NCBI GenBank assembly: GCA_965221625.1
Contig: OZ244903.1
Coordinates: forward strand, 868,001-932,000
DNA from: Bin127 sp965221625
GTDB lineage: Bacteria; Chloroflexota; Dehalococcoidia; Lucifugimonadales; Lucifugimonadaceae
Direction of reading: 5' to 3'
DNA: 64,000 nucleotides
Below, one piece after another: positions 51,256 through 60,957 of this stretch. The notes below the pieces were generated by a model. The model saw only the letters and a program-made list of their open reading frames with translations, was not told the origin of the DNA and did no database searches. The translations under genes were made by a program, and so were the position numbers. How positions within the stretch are numbered: the stretch's first letter is position 1; each line of letters opens with the position of its first letter.

Positions 51256-52044
51256 ATGTCCGGGATTAATCTCCGCCACGTCTCATACGACGAGATAGTC
51301 AACGATCTAAAGCCAGGCAATGACGCCTCGGGTTCATCGGTTCTGCCAGAGATTGCTCGATCCGGCGGCGACTACGCCAGCGTGACGAAATCGCGGGTCT
51401 TGGTTGAAGACGATCGAAACAAGCTTGCGGTGATTTCGTCCCCCGGCGGTGCACCTGGAGATCCCCACCTGCATCCCGACTTCAACGAGTGGTGGGTAGT
51501 GTTCGGCGGCGTGATGCAGTACCGGGTGGGCGAATATGAGACGTTCTTGGCTACGTTCGGAGACATCGTGATCGCGCCTTGTGGGTATCGGCACGCCCCG
51601 CAAGCGTACGAGGGTGACATGTGCATGCGCATGGTGTGTTCCAAACCTGGATCAAACCACGATCTCAAGGGTTTGGAACCGGCAAGGACAATTCCGTTGG
51701 ACGACAGTTGGGAGCCACCCAACCGAATCTACACGCCGTTCGCGTACATGAAGGAGCGGCACGGGTTGGGCGACGATTGGCAGGAAACCGTACTGGTGGA
51801 TCAACGTAATCGCGTCGACATGTTTCACGTGACGCCGGGCAACGGCGCAGAATCGATCAACGGAACATCGGCTTCGTTCTGGGTAATACTTCAAGGCGAA
51901 GTGGGTTTCGACTTTGGTGGCGACGTGGTCAACGCCTCATCTGGATCCGTCGTCTGCGCTGCGGATGGCGATGAGTGCCAAATTTCCGCGACAGGCGACG
52001 ATGCAGCGATCTTCATCGAAGCGGTTGATCCGGCTACGCTCTAA
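51256..52044 (+). CDS. Bicupin domain protein
   Basis: A 262-residue protein with two cupin barrels. In the first, the metal motif is GDPHLHPDFNEWWVVFGGVMQYRVGEYE, with the second motif GDIVIAPCGYRHAPQA. The second barrel (about 165-258) starts TVLVDQRNRVDMFHVTPG and is degenerate, with no clear His set. Cupins bind metal and act on varied small molecules; the substrate is unknown. The downstream MBL hydrolase and upstream carbonic anhydrase are co-directional. Confidence 0.8.
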   Translation: MSGINLRHVSYDEIVNDLKPGNDASGSSVLPEIARSGGDYASVTKSRVLVEDDRNKLAVISSPGGAPGDPHLHPDFNEWWVVFGGVMQYRVGEYETFLATFGDIVIAPCGYRHAPQAYEGDMCMRMVCSKPGSNHDLKGLEPARTIPLDDSWEPPNRIYTPFAYMKERHGLGDDWQETVLVDQRNRVDMFHVTPGNGAESINGTSASFWVILQGEVGFDFGGDVVNASSGSVVCAADGDECQISATGDDAAIFIEAVDPATL

Positions 52045-52147
52045 CCCAATGCACCGACCTTAGACCGTGGTCAGAGATGGGGATTTGCATGCGTCGGACT
52101 CGTCGCCACAGATTCCGCTAACCGAGAACAGTTAGGAGCAGACGGAC

Positions 52148-52993
52148 ATGGGATCAACATCGATAACGGTCGGCGAGTACGAAGTGCATTTGGTCGATGA
52201 CCACATTGGCTTCCAGCGCAATCCAGCAGACGTGTTCGTCGACGTGACCTCTGCAGAGTGGGATCGGCATCGCAGCTATGCGTTAAACGAAGAAGGTCTG
52301 TGGCAAGCGCAGTGGCGCGGGCATCTGATTCGACGCAAATCTGGCGAAGGCGAGAACATACTGGTCGATACAGGAATGGGAGCTGGTCCGTACGAGCACG
52401 GACCGCAGGATGGGGCACTCGTTAAGAATCTCGCGGCTTTGGGCGTGAGTGCTAACGAAGTGGACAACGTCGTCATCACGCACTGCCACTTTGATCACAT
52501 CGGTTGGAACGTCGGCGGAGGCGGTGATCCGGCTGCGCCAACATTTGGCAACGCGACCTACCACGTCGCGCGAAATGATTGGGATTACTACACCGACGAC
52601 GCGAACCGGAACGACGAGTTCGACGCGCAGATTCGACCACTCGATGCGGGTGGTCAGCTCGAGTTGGTGCTCGGCGAATTGGAACTGATGGACGGCGTGA
52701 GTTTGCTACCGACGAACGGACACACGCCAGGACACCAATGCGTCATGATCCGCTCGGAAGGCGAAGTGGCAGTCTTGACCGGCGATCTGTTCCACAACGT
52801 CGCGCAGATTCGCGAGCAGCACTGGTGTCCCGTCTTCGATTGGCGACAAGACCTATCCACCGCATCCCGACGGTGGATACTGTGGCGCGCAATGTCCGAA
52901 GGATGGACGATCGTGTCCGGGCACCTCCCGACTGGCATGAGTATCGGCAAGGTTGTCGAGCAAGACGGCAAGCCAACGTGGCAACCCGTGTAG
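52148..52993 (+). CDS. MBL-fold metallohydrolase
   Basis: A 281-residue metallo-beta-lactamase-fold hydrolase with all metal motifs: NVVITHCHFDHIGWN, then NGHTPGHQCVM, LTGDLFHN and VSGHLPTG. The length and motif spacing are like lactonase or quorum-quenching relatives, but the substrate cannot be assigned. It follows the cupin by 103 bases and may be co-transcribed. Confidence 0.87.
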   Translation: MGSTSITVGEYEVHLVDDHIGFQRNPADVFVDVTSAEWDRHRSYALNEEGLWQAQWRGHLIRRKSGEGENILVDTGMGAGPYEHGPQDGALVKNLAALGVSANEVDNVVITHCHFDHIGWNVGGGGDPAAPTFGNATYHVARNDWDYYTDDANRNDEFDAQIRPLDAGGQLELVLGELELMDGVSLLPTNGHTPGHQCVMIRSEGEVAVLTGDLFHNVAQIREQHWCPVFDWRQDLSTASRRWILWRAMSEGWTIVSGHLPTGMSIGKVVEQDGKPTWQPV

Positions 52994-53018
52994 CAATTGA
53001 CTCTTCTCAATCCTTGCA

Positions 53019-54209
53019 ATGATCACGACTTCGGCGTCGACGATCGACTGGGTTGCTCGATTTGAACGCGCAGGTCGAAAGACTGAGGTTTGGGAAAGAG
53101 ACGGGCTGCGCTACTACGTCAACGAGTATTGGACTTCGAAGCAACGGGATGCAAACGGCATCCACGAAATCAGCTACCGAGCCTGTTTCAAACCACAGCT
53201 TCCCGCGTTCTTCATCGAAAATCTGACCGAGCCTGGCGACGTTGTCTACGACCCGTTCATGGGAAGGGGGACGACGCCAATCCAATCTGCTTTGTCCGGT
53301 CGGGTGCCCTACGGGATCGATGTCAATCCCTTGTGTGCGATGTTCACGCGTCCGCGGTTGAATCCGCCAACCTTGAAAGCGGTTGCGGATCGCCTTGCTG
53401 AGATTCCGTTGGATGACGATTTGTGTCGCGACCTAGGGCTGTTGACATTCTTCCATCCGGTGACACTCTCGCACATCGTTTCGCTACAACGATGGTTCCG
53501 CAATCAGACGGCATCTGGTGAGTTCGATCACGTCGATGATTGGGTTCGGATGGTGGCCTTAAATCGATTGACAGGACACTCGTCCGGGTTCTTCTCGGTC
53601 TACACGCTGCCACCGAACCAAGCGACGTCAGTCAAGAACCAAGCGCGGATCAACGAACGCAGGCGACAGCGACCTACGTTGCGAGACGTGAAGGCACTGA
53701 TCGAGAAAAAGTCGGCGAGTCTATTGCGACACTCACCGGTGATTTCTGACGACGGTGCCATTGTGGGGACGGGACCGGCTTGGGCGACGCCGCAAATTGA
53801 ATCGAGTTCGGTAGACCTGATCGTCACGTCCCCGCCGTTTCTTGACGTCGTGAATTACAAGTCAGACAATTGGCTGCGCTGTTGGTTCGCCGACATCGGC
53901 GTTGACAGTGTCAATATATCGACGCATCGGACGCTGGAGTCGTGGACGAGCTTCGTGCGGGACTGTTTCGTCGAATTCGGACGAGTCGTCCGACCGGGCG
54001 GGCACGTGGTATTCGAAGTCGGAGAGGTTAGGAACGGCACCATATGGTTGGAGCGACACGTCGCTGAAGCGGTGCACGGGTTGCCATTCGCGCTGCTTGG
54101 TGTGATTGTCAATCAGCAGGAATTTACAAAGACTTCGAACGTGTGGGGCGTCGACAACAATCGCAAAGGCACGAACTCGAATCGCATCGTGTTGCTGCGC
54201 CGACACTAG
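53019..54209 (+). CDS. Solitary DNA methyltransferase (N4-C/N6-A type)
   Basis: A 396-residue SAM-dependent DNA methylase of the COG0863 type. Motif I is VYDPFMGRGTTPIQSALSG (about residue 75) and motif IV is LIVTSPPFLDVVNYKS (about residue 270), order I then IV. The region between is probably the target recognition domain. ATG 53019 is 25 bases after the MBL hydrolase stop. No restriction endonuclease gene is next to it, so it may be regulatory, a remnant of an R-M unit, or part of DNA protection. It differs from the frameshifted one at 32 kb in motif order. Confidence 0.82.
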   Translation: MITTSASTIDWVARFERAGRKTEVWERDGLRYYVNEYWTSKQRDANGIHEISYRACFKPQLPAFFIENLTEPGDVVYDPFMGRGTTPIQSALSGRVPYGIDVNPLCAMFTRPRLNPPTLKAVADRLAEIPLDDDLCRDLGLLTFFHPVTLSHIVSLQRWFRNQTASGEFDHVDDWVRMVALNRLTGHSSGFFSVYTLPPNQATSVKNQARINERRRQRPTLRDVKALIEKKSASLLRHSPVISDDGAIVGTGPAWATPQIESSSVDLIVTSPPFLDVVNYKSDNWLRCWFADIGVDSVNISTHRTLESWTSFVRDCFVEFGRVVRPGGHVVFEVGEVRNGTIWLERHVAEAVHGLPFALLGVIVNQQEFTKTSNVWGVDNNRKGTNSNRIVLLRRH

Positions 54210-54258
54210 ATCGCTTCGTATCGTCGCCGAACCGGACCAACGACGTGCAGGCGATGCT

Positions 54259-55662
54259 TCAGATGCCCAAGTGCGCTTGCAGATCAGCGAGGATGTTGTC
54301 CCGGCTCGCTTCGGTGGCTGCTTCGGCGTAGAGACGGATTAACGGCTCGGTTCCGGACATCCGCGCGACTGCCCATGCGCCGTTGCCGAGGACCAGACGC
54401 AGACCATCGCGACGGTCGGTTTCGACAACCTGGTTGCCGTCTAGACTTGACGGGGGATCGCCATCGATAGCCGTCTGTATCGAAGACTTGCGCAACGGCT
54501 CGACGCGCTGGTCGATTCGCCGGTACGTGTGTGGTCCCGTGATTTCGTGTACTTCCCTGAGAAGTTCGGAGGGAGATTTGCCAGAGATAGCCATGCTCTC
54601 GAGGAACATGAGCGCGCTCATTGGTCCGTCGCGTTCAGGGATATGCCCAGCAAAGGCGTAACCGCCGCTCTCTTCACCGCCGAGCGCGCACCCATTGTCA
54701 ATCATCGCCGGGCTAATGAACTTGAACCCGACTGGTGTCCGATAGAGGTCTGTGCCGTGGTGTTCGGTGAGACGGTCCATCATGTTGCTCATCGTGATGC
54801 CACATGCCGCACCGCCAGATGTCTTGCGACGAGACTTGATGTGCTGGAAGAGCATCGAGAAGACTTCGAGCGACGAGAGGTAAACGCCATTCTCGTCGAC
54901 GACGCCCAATCGGTCTGCGTCACCGTCAGTCGCAACACCAACGTCGCACTTGCCGGAAGTCATCAACTCGATCAATGGTCGCAGGTTCTCTTCGGTTGGC
55001 TCTGGTTGATTCATGCCGGGGAACGCGGGGTTCACGTCGCCACGAATCTCGAGCGTTTCCTCAATCATCGAAGCCAACACATTGGCACCCGACCCGTGCA
55101 TCGAGTCGACCGCCAGCGCGATGCCGGCACTCCGGATGCGTTCGATGTCGACGACCCGTGCGAGCTGAGCGCGGTATTGATTGACCATGTCGACAGTTCG
55201 AATCGCTGCCCCTTTCGCAGTCGATTTGGATTCGATATCGAACGCTTCGTCGAACTGTGCTTCGATCTGCGCGACTTGATCGGGCGGTGCGCTTCCGCCG
55301 GCACTCGATTTGACTTTGAACCCGTTGTAGTCAGGCGGGTTATGGCTCGCCGTGATCATGATGCCAGCGGCGGCTTTGTGCGTCGTGACGGCGTAGCTCA
55401 ACGCCGGTGTCGGAAGCGGCCGATCGGAGATGACGACTTCGATGTTTTGATTGGCGAATACTTTTGCCGCGGCGAGCGCAAACTCTTCAGATAGGAATCG
55501 CGTGTCGAATCCGATTGCGACTCCAGCAGACGCGCACTCGGTCTTGTGCAGATGGGTGGCGACTGCCGCAGCGCATGCTCGTACGTTGTCGAACGTGTAC
55601 TCATCCGCGATGATGGCGCGCCAACCATCGGTCCCGAAACTGATGTCAGGATGTGAAGGCAT
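54259..55662 (-). CDS. Phosphohexomutase (phosphoglucomutase/phosphomannomutase family)
   Basis: A 467-residue alpha-D-phosphohexomutase, interconverting hexose 1- and 6-phosphates. The catalytic phosphoserine is in MITASHNPPDYNG, the metal loop is GVATDGDADRLG, the sugar loop GGEESGGYAF, and the phosphate loop ARMSGTEPLIRLYAEA. The N-terminus DISFGTDGWRAIIADEYT is typical. The exact sugar (glucose, mannose or glucosamine) cannot be read from motifs. It is the last gene of the SAM-cycle cluster. Confidence 0.92.
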   Translation of the reverse strand: MPSHPDISFGTDGWRAIIADEYTFDNVRACAAAVATHLHKTECASAGVAIGFDTRFLSEEFALAAAKVFANQNIEVVISDRPLPTPALSYAVTTHKAAAGIMITASHNPPDYNGFKVKSSAGGSAPPDQVAQIEAQFDEAFDIESKSTAKGAAIRTVDMVNQYRAQLARVVDIERIRSAGIALAVDSMHGSGANVLASMIEETLEIRGDVNPAFPGMNQPEPTEENLRPLIELMTSGKCDVGVATDGDADRLGVVDENGVYLSSLEVFSMLFQHIKSRRKTSGGAACGITMSNMMDRLTEHHGTDLYRTPVGFKFISPAMIDNGCALGGEESGGYAFAGHIPERDGPMSALMFLESMAISGKSPSELLREVHEITGPHTYRRIDQRVEPLRKSSIQTAIDGDPPSSLDGNQVVETDRRDGLRLVLGNGAWAVARMSGTEPLIRLYAEAATEASRDNILADLQAHLGI

Positions 55663-55724
55663 GCAAAATGCGACGGATCCGGAAGTTCATGTGGAACTCC
55701 ACGTGAGGTGCGTGGATCGCCCGG

Positions 55725-56930
55725 TTAGAGGTTCGCCGCGTCGCGGAGCGCGGATGCCTTGTCTGTCTGTTCCCACGGAAGGTCGAGATCTGTTCGGCCG
55801 AAGTGGCCGAATGCCGCGACCTTTTGATAAATCGGACGACGAAGGTTGAGCGATTCGATGATGCCGCTGGGACGGAGGTCGAAGATATCCGATACGAGAT
55901 CTCGAATCTCGGTGTTGGGGATCTTTCCGGTGTTGCGAGTTTCCACCATCAAAGATACTGGTTCAGCCTTCCCTATGGCATAGGCGATCTGGACCTCCGC
56001 ACGTTTCGCGAGACCGGCGGCGACGATGTTCTTGGCGACATATCGGGCAGCGTATGCACCGGAGCGATCGACTTTCGAGGGGTCTTTGCCAGAGAACGCA
56101 CCGCCGCCGTGTCGCGCGCTGCCACCATAGGCGTCGACGATGATCTTGCGACCGGTCAGTCCCGCATCGCCATTTGGTCCGCCAACCACGAAACGACCGG
56201 ACGGATTGATGAGGCAGATTACGTCGTCGGTGTCAACGTCGTCCGGCAGCAGAGGTTCGATGACGTGTTTGATCAAGTCGTCCTTGATTTGCGACTGCTC
56301 AACGTCGGGTGCGTGCCATGAAGACAGAACGATGGTGTGGATGCGCTCGATATCGTGATTGCCGTTGTACTCGACCGTGACTTGGCTCTTGGCGTCGGGT
56401 CGAAGGTAGGGGATTAGGCCGTCCCGTCTGGCATCACTCATTCGCTTAGTCAATTTGTGCGCCAGCGAGATGGCCAATGGCATCAACTCAGGCGTTTCGT
56501 CGACGGCATAGCCGATCATCATGCCTTGATCGCCGGCCCCTTGTTGCCCGTCATCTGACGGCGCGCCACCCGATGATGAATCCCGGATTTCCAGAGCGGT
56601 GGTGACTGCGGCACTGATGTCGGGTGATTGCTGGTGCAGGTAGCTGTTTATTTCGCAAGTCTGATGTGCGAACTCGAACTCAGGATCGTCGTATCCGATC
56701 TCTTCGATCACCTTGCGGGCAACCGCTTCGTAATCGATCTCGGATGCGGAGGTAATCTCGCCGAACATCCACAGTCGATTCTTCGTGCACGAAGTTTCAC
56801 AGGCCACGCGCGATTTGGGGTCGCCGGCCAATGCAGCGTCAAGCACTGCATCGGAGACCTGGTCGCAAATCTTGTCAGGGTGTCCGTCGGAAACGGATTC
56901 GGAGGTCAGCAGAAAGTTCGAGTTGCTCAC
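55725..56930 (-). CDS. metK: S-adenosylmethionine synthase
   Basis: MetK (401 aa) makes SAM from methionine and ATP. Motifs: SDGHPDKICDQVSDAVLDA, GAGDQGMMIGYA, FVVGGPNGDAGLTGRKIIVDAYGG, then ARHGGGAFSGKDPSKVDRSGAY. The end LDLPWEQTDKASALRDAANL is typical. ATG 56930 lies 45 bases after the ahcY stop in the same direction, so SAM synthesis and SAH removal are coupled. I do not see a SAM riboswitch in the short intergenic gap. Confidence 0.97.
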   Translation of the reverse strand: MSNSNFLLTSESVSDGHPDKICDQVSDAVLDAALAGDPKSRVACETSCTKNRLWMFGEITSASEIDYEAVARKVIEEIGYDDPEFEFAHQTCEINSYLHQQSPDISAAVTTALEIRDSSSGGAPSDDGQQGAGDQGMMIGYAVDETPELMPLAISLAHKLTKRMSDARRDGLIPYLRPDAKSQVTVEYNGNHDIERIHTIVLSSWHAPDVEQSQIKDDLIKHVIEPLLPDDVDTDDVICLINPSGRFVVGGPNGDAGLTGRKIIVDAYGGSARHGGGAFSGKDPSKVDRSGAYAARYVAKNIVAAGLAKRAEVQIAYAIGKAEPVSLMVETRNTGKIPNTEIRDLVSDIFDLRPSGIIESLNLRRPIYQKVAAFGHFGRTDLDLPWEQTDKASALRDAANL

Positions 56931-56975
56931 GTGAGTACCTGTGTTGGATGGTCGGTTTAAGTCGAATCGGTCAGT

Positions 56976-58229
<1,254 letters not shown>

Positions 58230-58251
58230 CTTGTCTCCGGAGCTGGGATGA

Positions 58252-59199
58252 TTAGCGGCTTACTACCTTCGTTTTTAGAGGAAGTCGTGAGCTCGTGTCG
58301 AAGTTGGTGATTTCGGCGAACTCGTCGAAACGTTGCTGGATCTCGAGATTCGACAACTCTGTCAATCTCTCGAGACCGAACCCTTCGACGGTGAAGGACG
58401 CAATGATGGTGCCGGCGATGATTGCGCGACGCACGGTATCGACGTTGTAGGACGTTGACGCGGCGACGTATCCCATGAATCCACCGGCGAACGAGTCGCC
58501 CGCACCGGTTGGATCGACTACTTGGTCAACCGGAAAAGCTGGTGCCACGAAGCGGTCGCCCTCGCCGAAGAGCGCGGCACCGAACTCGCCGCGCTTGATG
58601 ACGACGTTGCGGGGGCCTTCATCAAGGATGGTCTCGGCGACTTCAACCAAGTTATTCCTGCCCGTCAGGAGCTGCGCCTCGCCGTCGTTGATGATCGACA
58701 TGTCGAGACTTTCCATTAGTTGGGTCAAAGGTGCGCGCTTCTCATTGATCCAGTGATTCATTGTGTCGCCCGCCACGAACATCAAGTCATCAGTCATCTG
58801 GTCGAGAACCGATTGCTGCGTTTCCGGATCGCAATTGGCGAGGAACAGATACGGTGCGTCGACGTGTTGTTGCGGTACGGTGGGTTGGAAGTCGGCGAAG
58901 ACGTTGAGTTTGGCGTCAACGGTCTCGGCGTTGTTGATGTCTTTGACGTAACTCCCCGACCATCGAAAAGTGTCGCCTTCTTCAACTTCGATACCGGCGA
59001 TGTCGATGTCGCGATCTAGATAGACATTGCGATCCCGTTCGGTGAAGTCCTCACCAACGATGGACACTATCGCAACGTCGGTGAAGTATGAAGCAGCGAC
59101 GGAAAAGTATGACACCGATCCGCCGAGTTGGGCCTCTCGCTTACCGACCGGTGTTTCGACGTCATCGTATCCGATCGATCCTACGACCAGCACTTTCAT
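58252..59199 (-). CDS. PfkB-family kinase, possibly adenosine kinase
   Basis: A 315-residue ribokinase-type sugar/nucleoside kinase. I start at ATG 59199 (MKVLVVGSIGYDDV), where the family begins; the open frame extends to 59295. It has LGGSVSYFSVAASYFTDVAIVSIVGEDF and the catalytic DPTGAGDSFAGGFMGYVA. It lies 22 bases upstream of ahcY. AhcY releases adenosine, so an adenosine kinase would fit, but the sequence alone does not prove the substrate. Confidence 0.85.
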   Translation of the reverse strand: MKVLVVGSIGYDDVETPVGKREAQLGGSVSYFSVAASYFTDVAIVSIVGEDFTERDRNVYLDRDIDIAGIEVEEGDTFRWSGSYVKDINNAETVDAKLNVFADFQPTVPQQHVDAPYLFLANCDPETQQSVLDQMTDDLMFVAGDTMNHWINEKRAPLTQLMESLDMSIINDGEAQLLTGRNNLVEVAETILDEGPRNVVIKRGEFGAALFGEGDRFVAPAFPVDQVVDPTGAGDSFAGGFMGYVAASTSYNVDTVRRAIIAGTIIASFTVEGFGLERLTELSNLEIQQRFDEFAEITNFDTSSRLPLKTKVVSR

Positions 59200-59266
59200 G
59201 CGATCAGTCCGAAACGGGATACGAAATGGTTGGATTCCGAAGGAGTTGACGCTCGCAATTCCGAGT

Positions 59267-59295
59267 ATGCTCCGAGACGATGCGTCTCGGAGCAT
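59267..59295 (-). promoter_or_regulatory. Perfect 13-bp hairpin upstream of the SAM-cycle operon
   Basis: ATGCTCCGAGACG (59267-59279) and CGTCTCGGAGCAT (59283-59295) form a 13-bp perfect stem with loop ATG. It lies 30 bases after the rhodanese stop and 68 bases before the kinase start (minus direction). No U-tract follows in the minus direction. It may end the rhodanese mRNA or act as a leader hairpin. Confidence 0.6.
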
Positions 59296-59325
59296 TGCAT
59301 GTTGCCGATGGTCAAGACGAAGCGA

Positions 59326-59673
59326 TCATTTACCGGTTGCGTGCGGAAGTCCGCTGGCGATCCACGCTGGCGTTCCGTCTTCGATGTTGAAAAGCCGAGA
59401 AGTCTCAGCTCCCATCGCAGCCGCGTATTCCGCTGCGAGACCGCTGCGCGCGCCCACCTCACAGATAAATAGGAGGTTGCCTTCAGTCGGGAGCTCGTCG
59501 AAGCGTGGAATGATGTCGTCGACGGGAATCCACTTGGCACCATCTACGTGCCCCGCTTCCCACTCGTGTTCATTGCGGACGTCGACGACGGTGGATCCGC
59601 CGTCTTGCAGCATGCCATAGGCTTCTTGTGAAGTGATACGGGCGTAAGGTTCGCCAGGGACTTGACGCGGCAT
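59326..59673 (-). CDS. Rhodanese-like domain protein
   Basis: A 115-residue single rhodanese domain, transferring sulfane sulfur. The active-site loop is LLFICEVGARSGLAAEYAAAMG with the catalytic Cys; VVDVRNEHEWEAGHVDGAKWIPVDDI and the end GTPAWIASGLP are typical. It lies 127 bases upstream of the PfkB gene, so it could be in the same operon or separate. Confidence 0.9.
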   Translation of the reverse strand: MPRQVPGEPYARITSQEAYGMLQDGGSTVVDVRNEHEWEAGHVDGAKWIPVDDIIPRFDELPTEGNLLFICEVGARSGLAAEYAAAMGAETSRLFNIEDGTPAWIASGLPHATGK

Positions 59674-59876
59674 TTTGGCACCTAGATTCGGAAATTCGAG
59701 CCAACTTCAGATTTTAAACCAAGTCAATAGTCCGCAACCGATGCGCGTCAACCCCGGACCCGCACACTATTGGTTGAACTCGCGCGATACCGCGAAACGC
59801 ATAATGTGGCGCGTCAAACTGGGCGTCGACAACCGCAACCCATCTCGGCACCTATTGGATAATCGTCTGAGGACAA

Positions 59877-60683
59877 TCAGAGTCGCTCGCCGGTGATCGC
59901 ACTCGTGATCGACGTCAAGAGCGTGAACGGTCCAAACGCGAGAATCAGTAGCGGGACCAGAGCCACCAGTGCCGCGATCGCAACGTGTCCGTATCGACTT
60001 AGAGCCTTCTGGTCCTGGTCTTCGCCTGCCGGTCGTCGTAGGGCGAGGATGTACGTGCCGATCATGATCGCGACGTAGATGATCGCGCCCGCGACGCCCG
60101 CGTACAAGGTCTTCACCATGAAGATGTACCCGTTCAGGAAAGATCCGAGTAGCTCCTCCACGAATGCCGAGATCCAGAGTCCGGGACGCAGTCCTTCGAA
60201 TATGTCAACGAAGAAGAAGAGTGTCAGCGGAAGCAGAAGGCCGATCAAAAGCGGAGTGCCGATCATGTAGATCGCAGTTGCTAGCAGCCAACGGACGACG
60301 GAGCTACACTCCGCGCGCGATGTGAACAGGTAGTACGACGTGCAACCTCCGATGACACCTCCGCCAATCAGGTACGCGGTGGCGATGCGGATGAAACCAA
60401 GCAGATCCGGACGGAAAAACTTGAAGCCAAAATCGCCGATGTTCTGGTCGACGATTGTGATGGCCGTTGCGAGATATCCGACAGTTAATCCGACGATCGC
60501 GCCGACTACGATGCCGAGCCACAAAAGGCTAGTTCGTACCGCGTGCTCGACAGCCAGTCGCTGATTCTCGACTTCCCGAAGGCGCGATAGAGCCTCGCTC
60601 CGGGATTGCGAGTCGACGTCGTTGCTCAAATGTTCTCGTTCAGAAGGAGATTCAAAACTAGAGTCCATAAACTCATTGTGCAT
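59877..60683 (-). CDS. Hypothetical multi-pass membrane protein
   Basis: An integral membrane protein of 268 residues, not recognised. The N-terminal 45 residues are hydrophilic with a short helical stretch (EALSRLREVENQRLAVEHA), then about six hydrophobic segments including LLWLGIVVGAIVGLTVGYLA and LLIGLLLPLTLFFFVDIF. No catalytic motifs are visible. It lies divergent from the importer 3 genes and convergent to nothing. Confidence 0.55.
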   Translation of the reverse strand: MHNEFMDSSFESPSEREHLSNDVDSQSRSEALSRLREVENQRLAVEHAVRTSLLWLGIVVGAIVGLTVGYLATAITIVDQNIGDFGFKFFRPDLLGFIRIATAYLIGGGVIGGCTSYYLFTSRAECSSVVRWLLATAIYMIGTPLLIGLLLPLTLFFFVDIFEGLRPGLWISAFVEELLGSFLNGYIFMVKTLYAGVAGAIIYVAIMIGTYILALRRPAGEDQDQKALSRYGHVAIAALVALVPLLILAFGPFTLLTSITSAITGERL

Positions 60684-60957
60684 TAGCAGATTCCGACTGC
60701 CTCATTTGACGGCAGGTACCGTATTGTCGCCGATGGCAATCGCGCATCCGAAGTCGCCGGCACGTCCAATGTCGACAATCTGGATATTGACGGATTGGGG
60801 TCGCCCAGTTAGTGCGCAACAACCAATTGATCCGATGAACTGACAGTCGATGCGCGATTTTCGTTGCTCGCGTGTATGCTGTTACGTGTTGAAGTCGGCA
60901 CGGGCGTTCTGTGTCGTATAAAGCATTTGACTTTCTCGGGATCCGGGAGGAAAAATC

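Noticed and set aside
54529..55494. 321-residue plus-strand frame opposite the phosphohexomutase
   Set aside because: The minus-strand enzyme has all motifs; the plus frame shows no recognisable motif.
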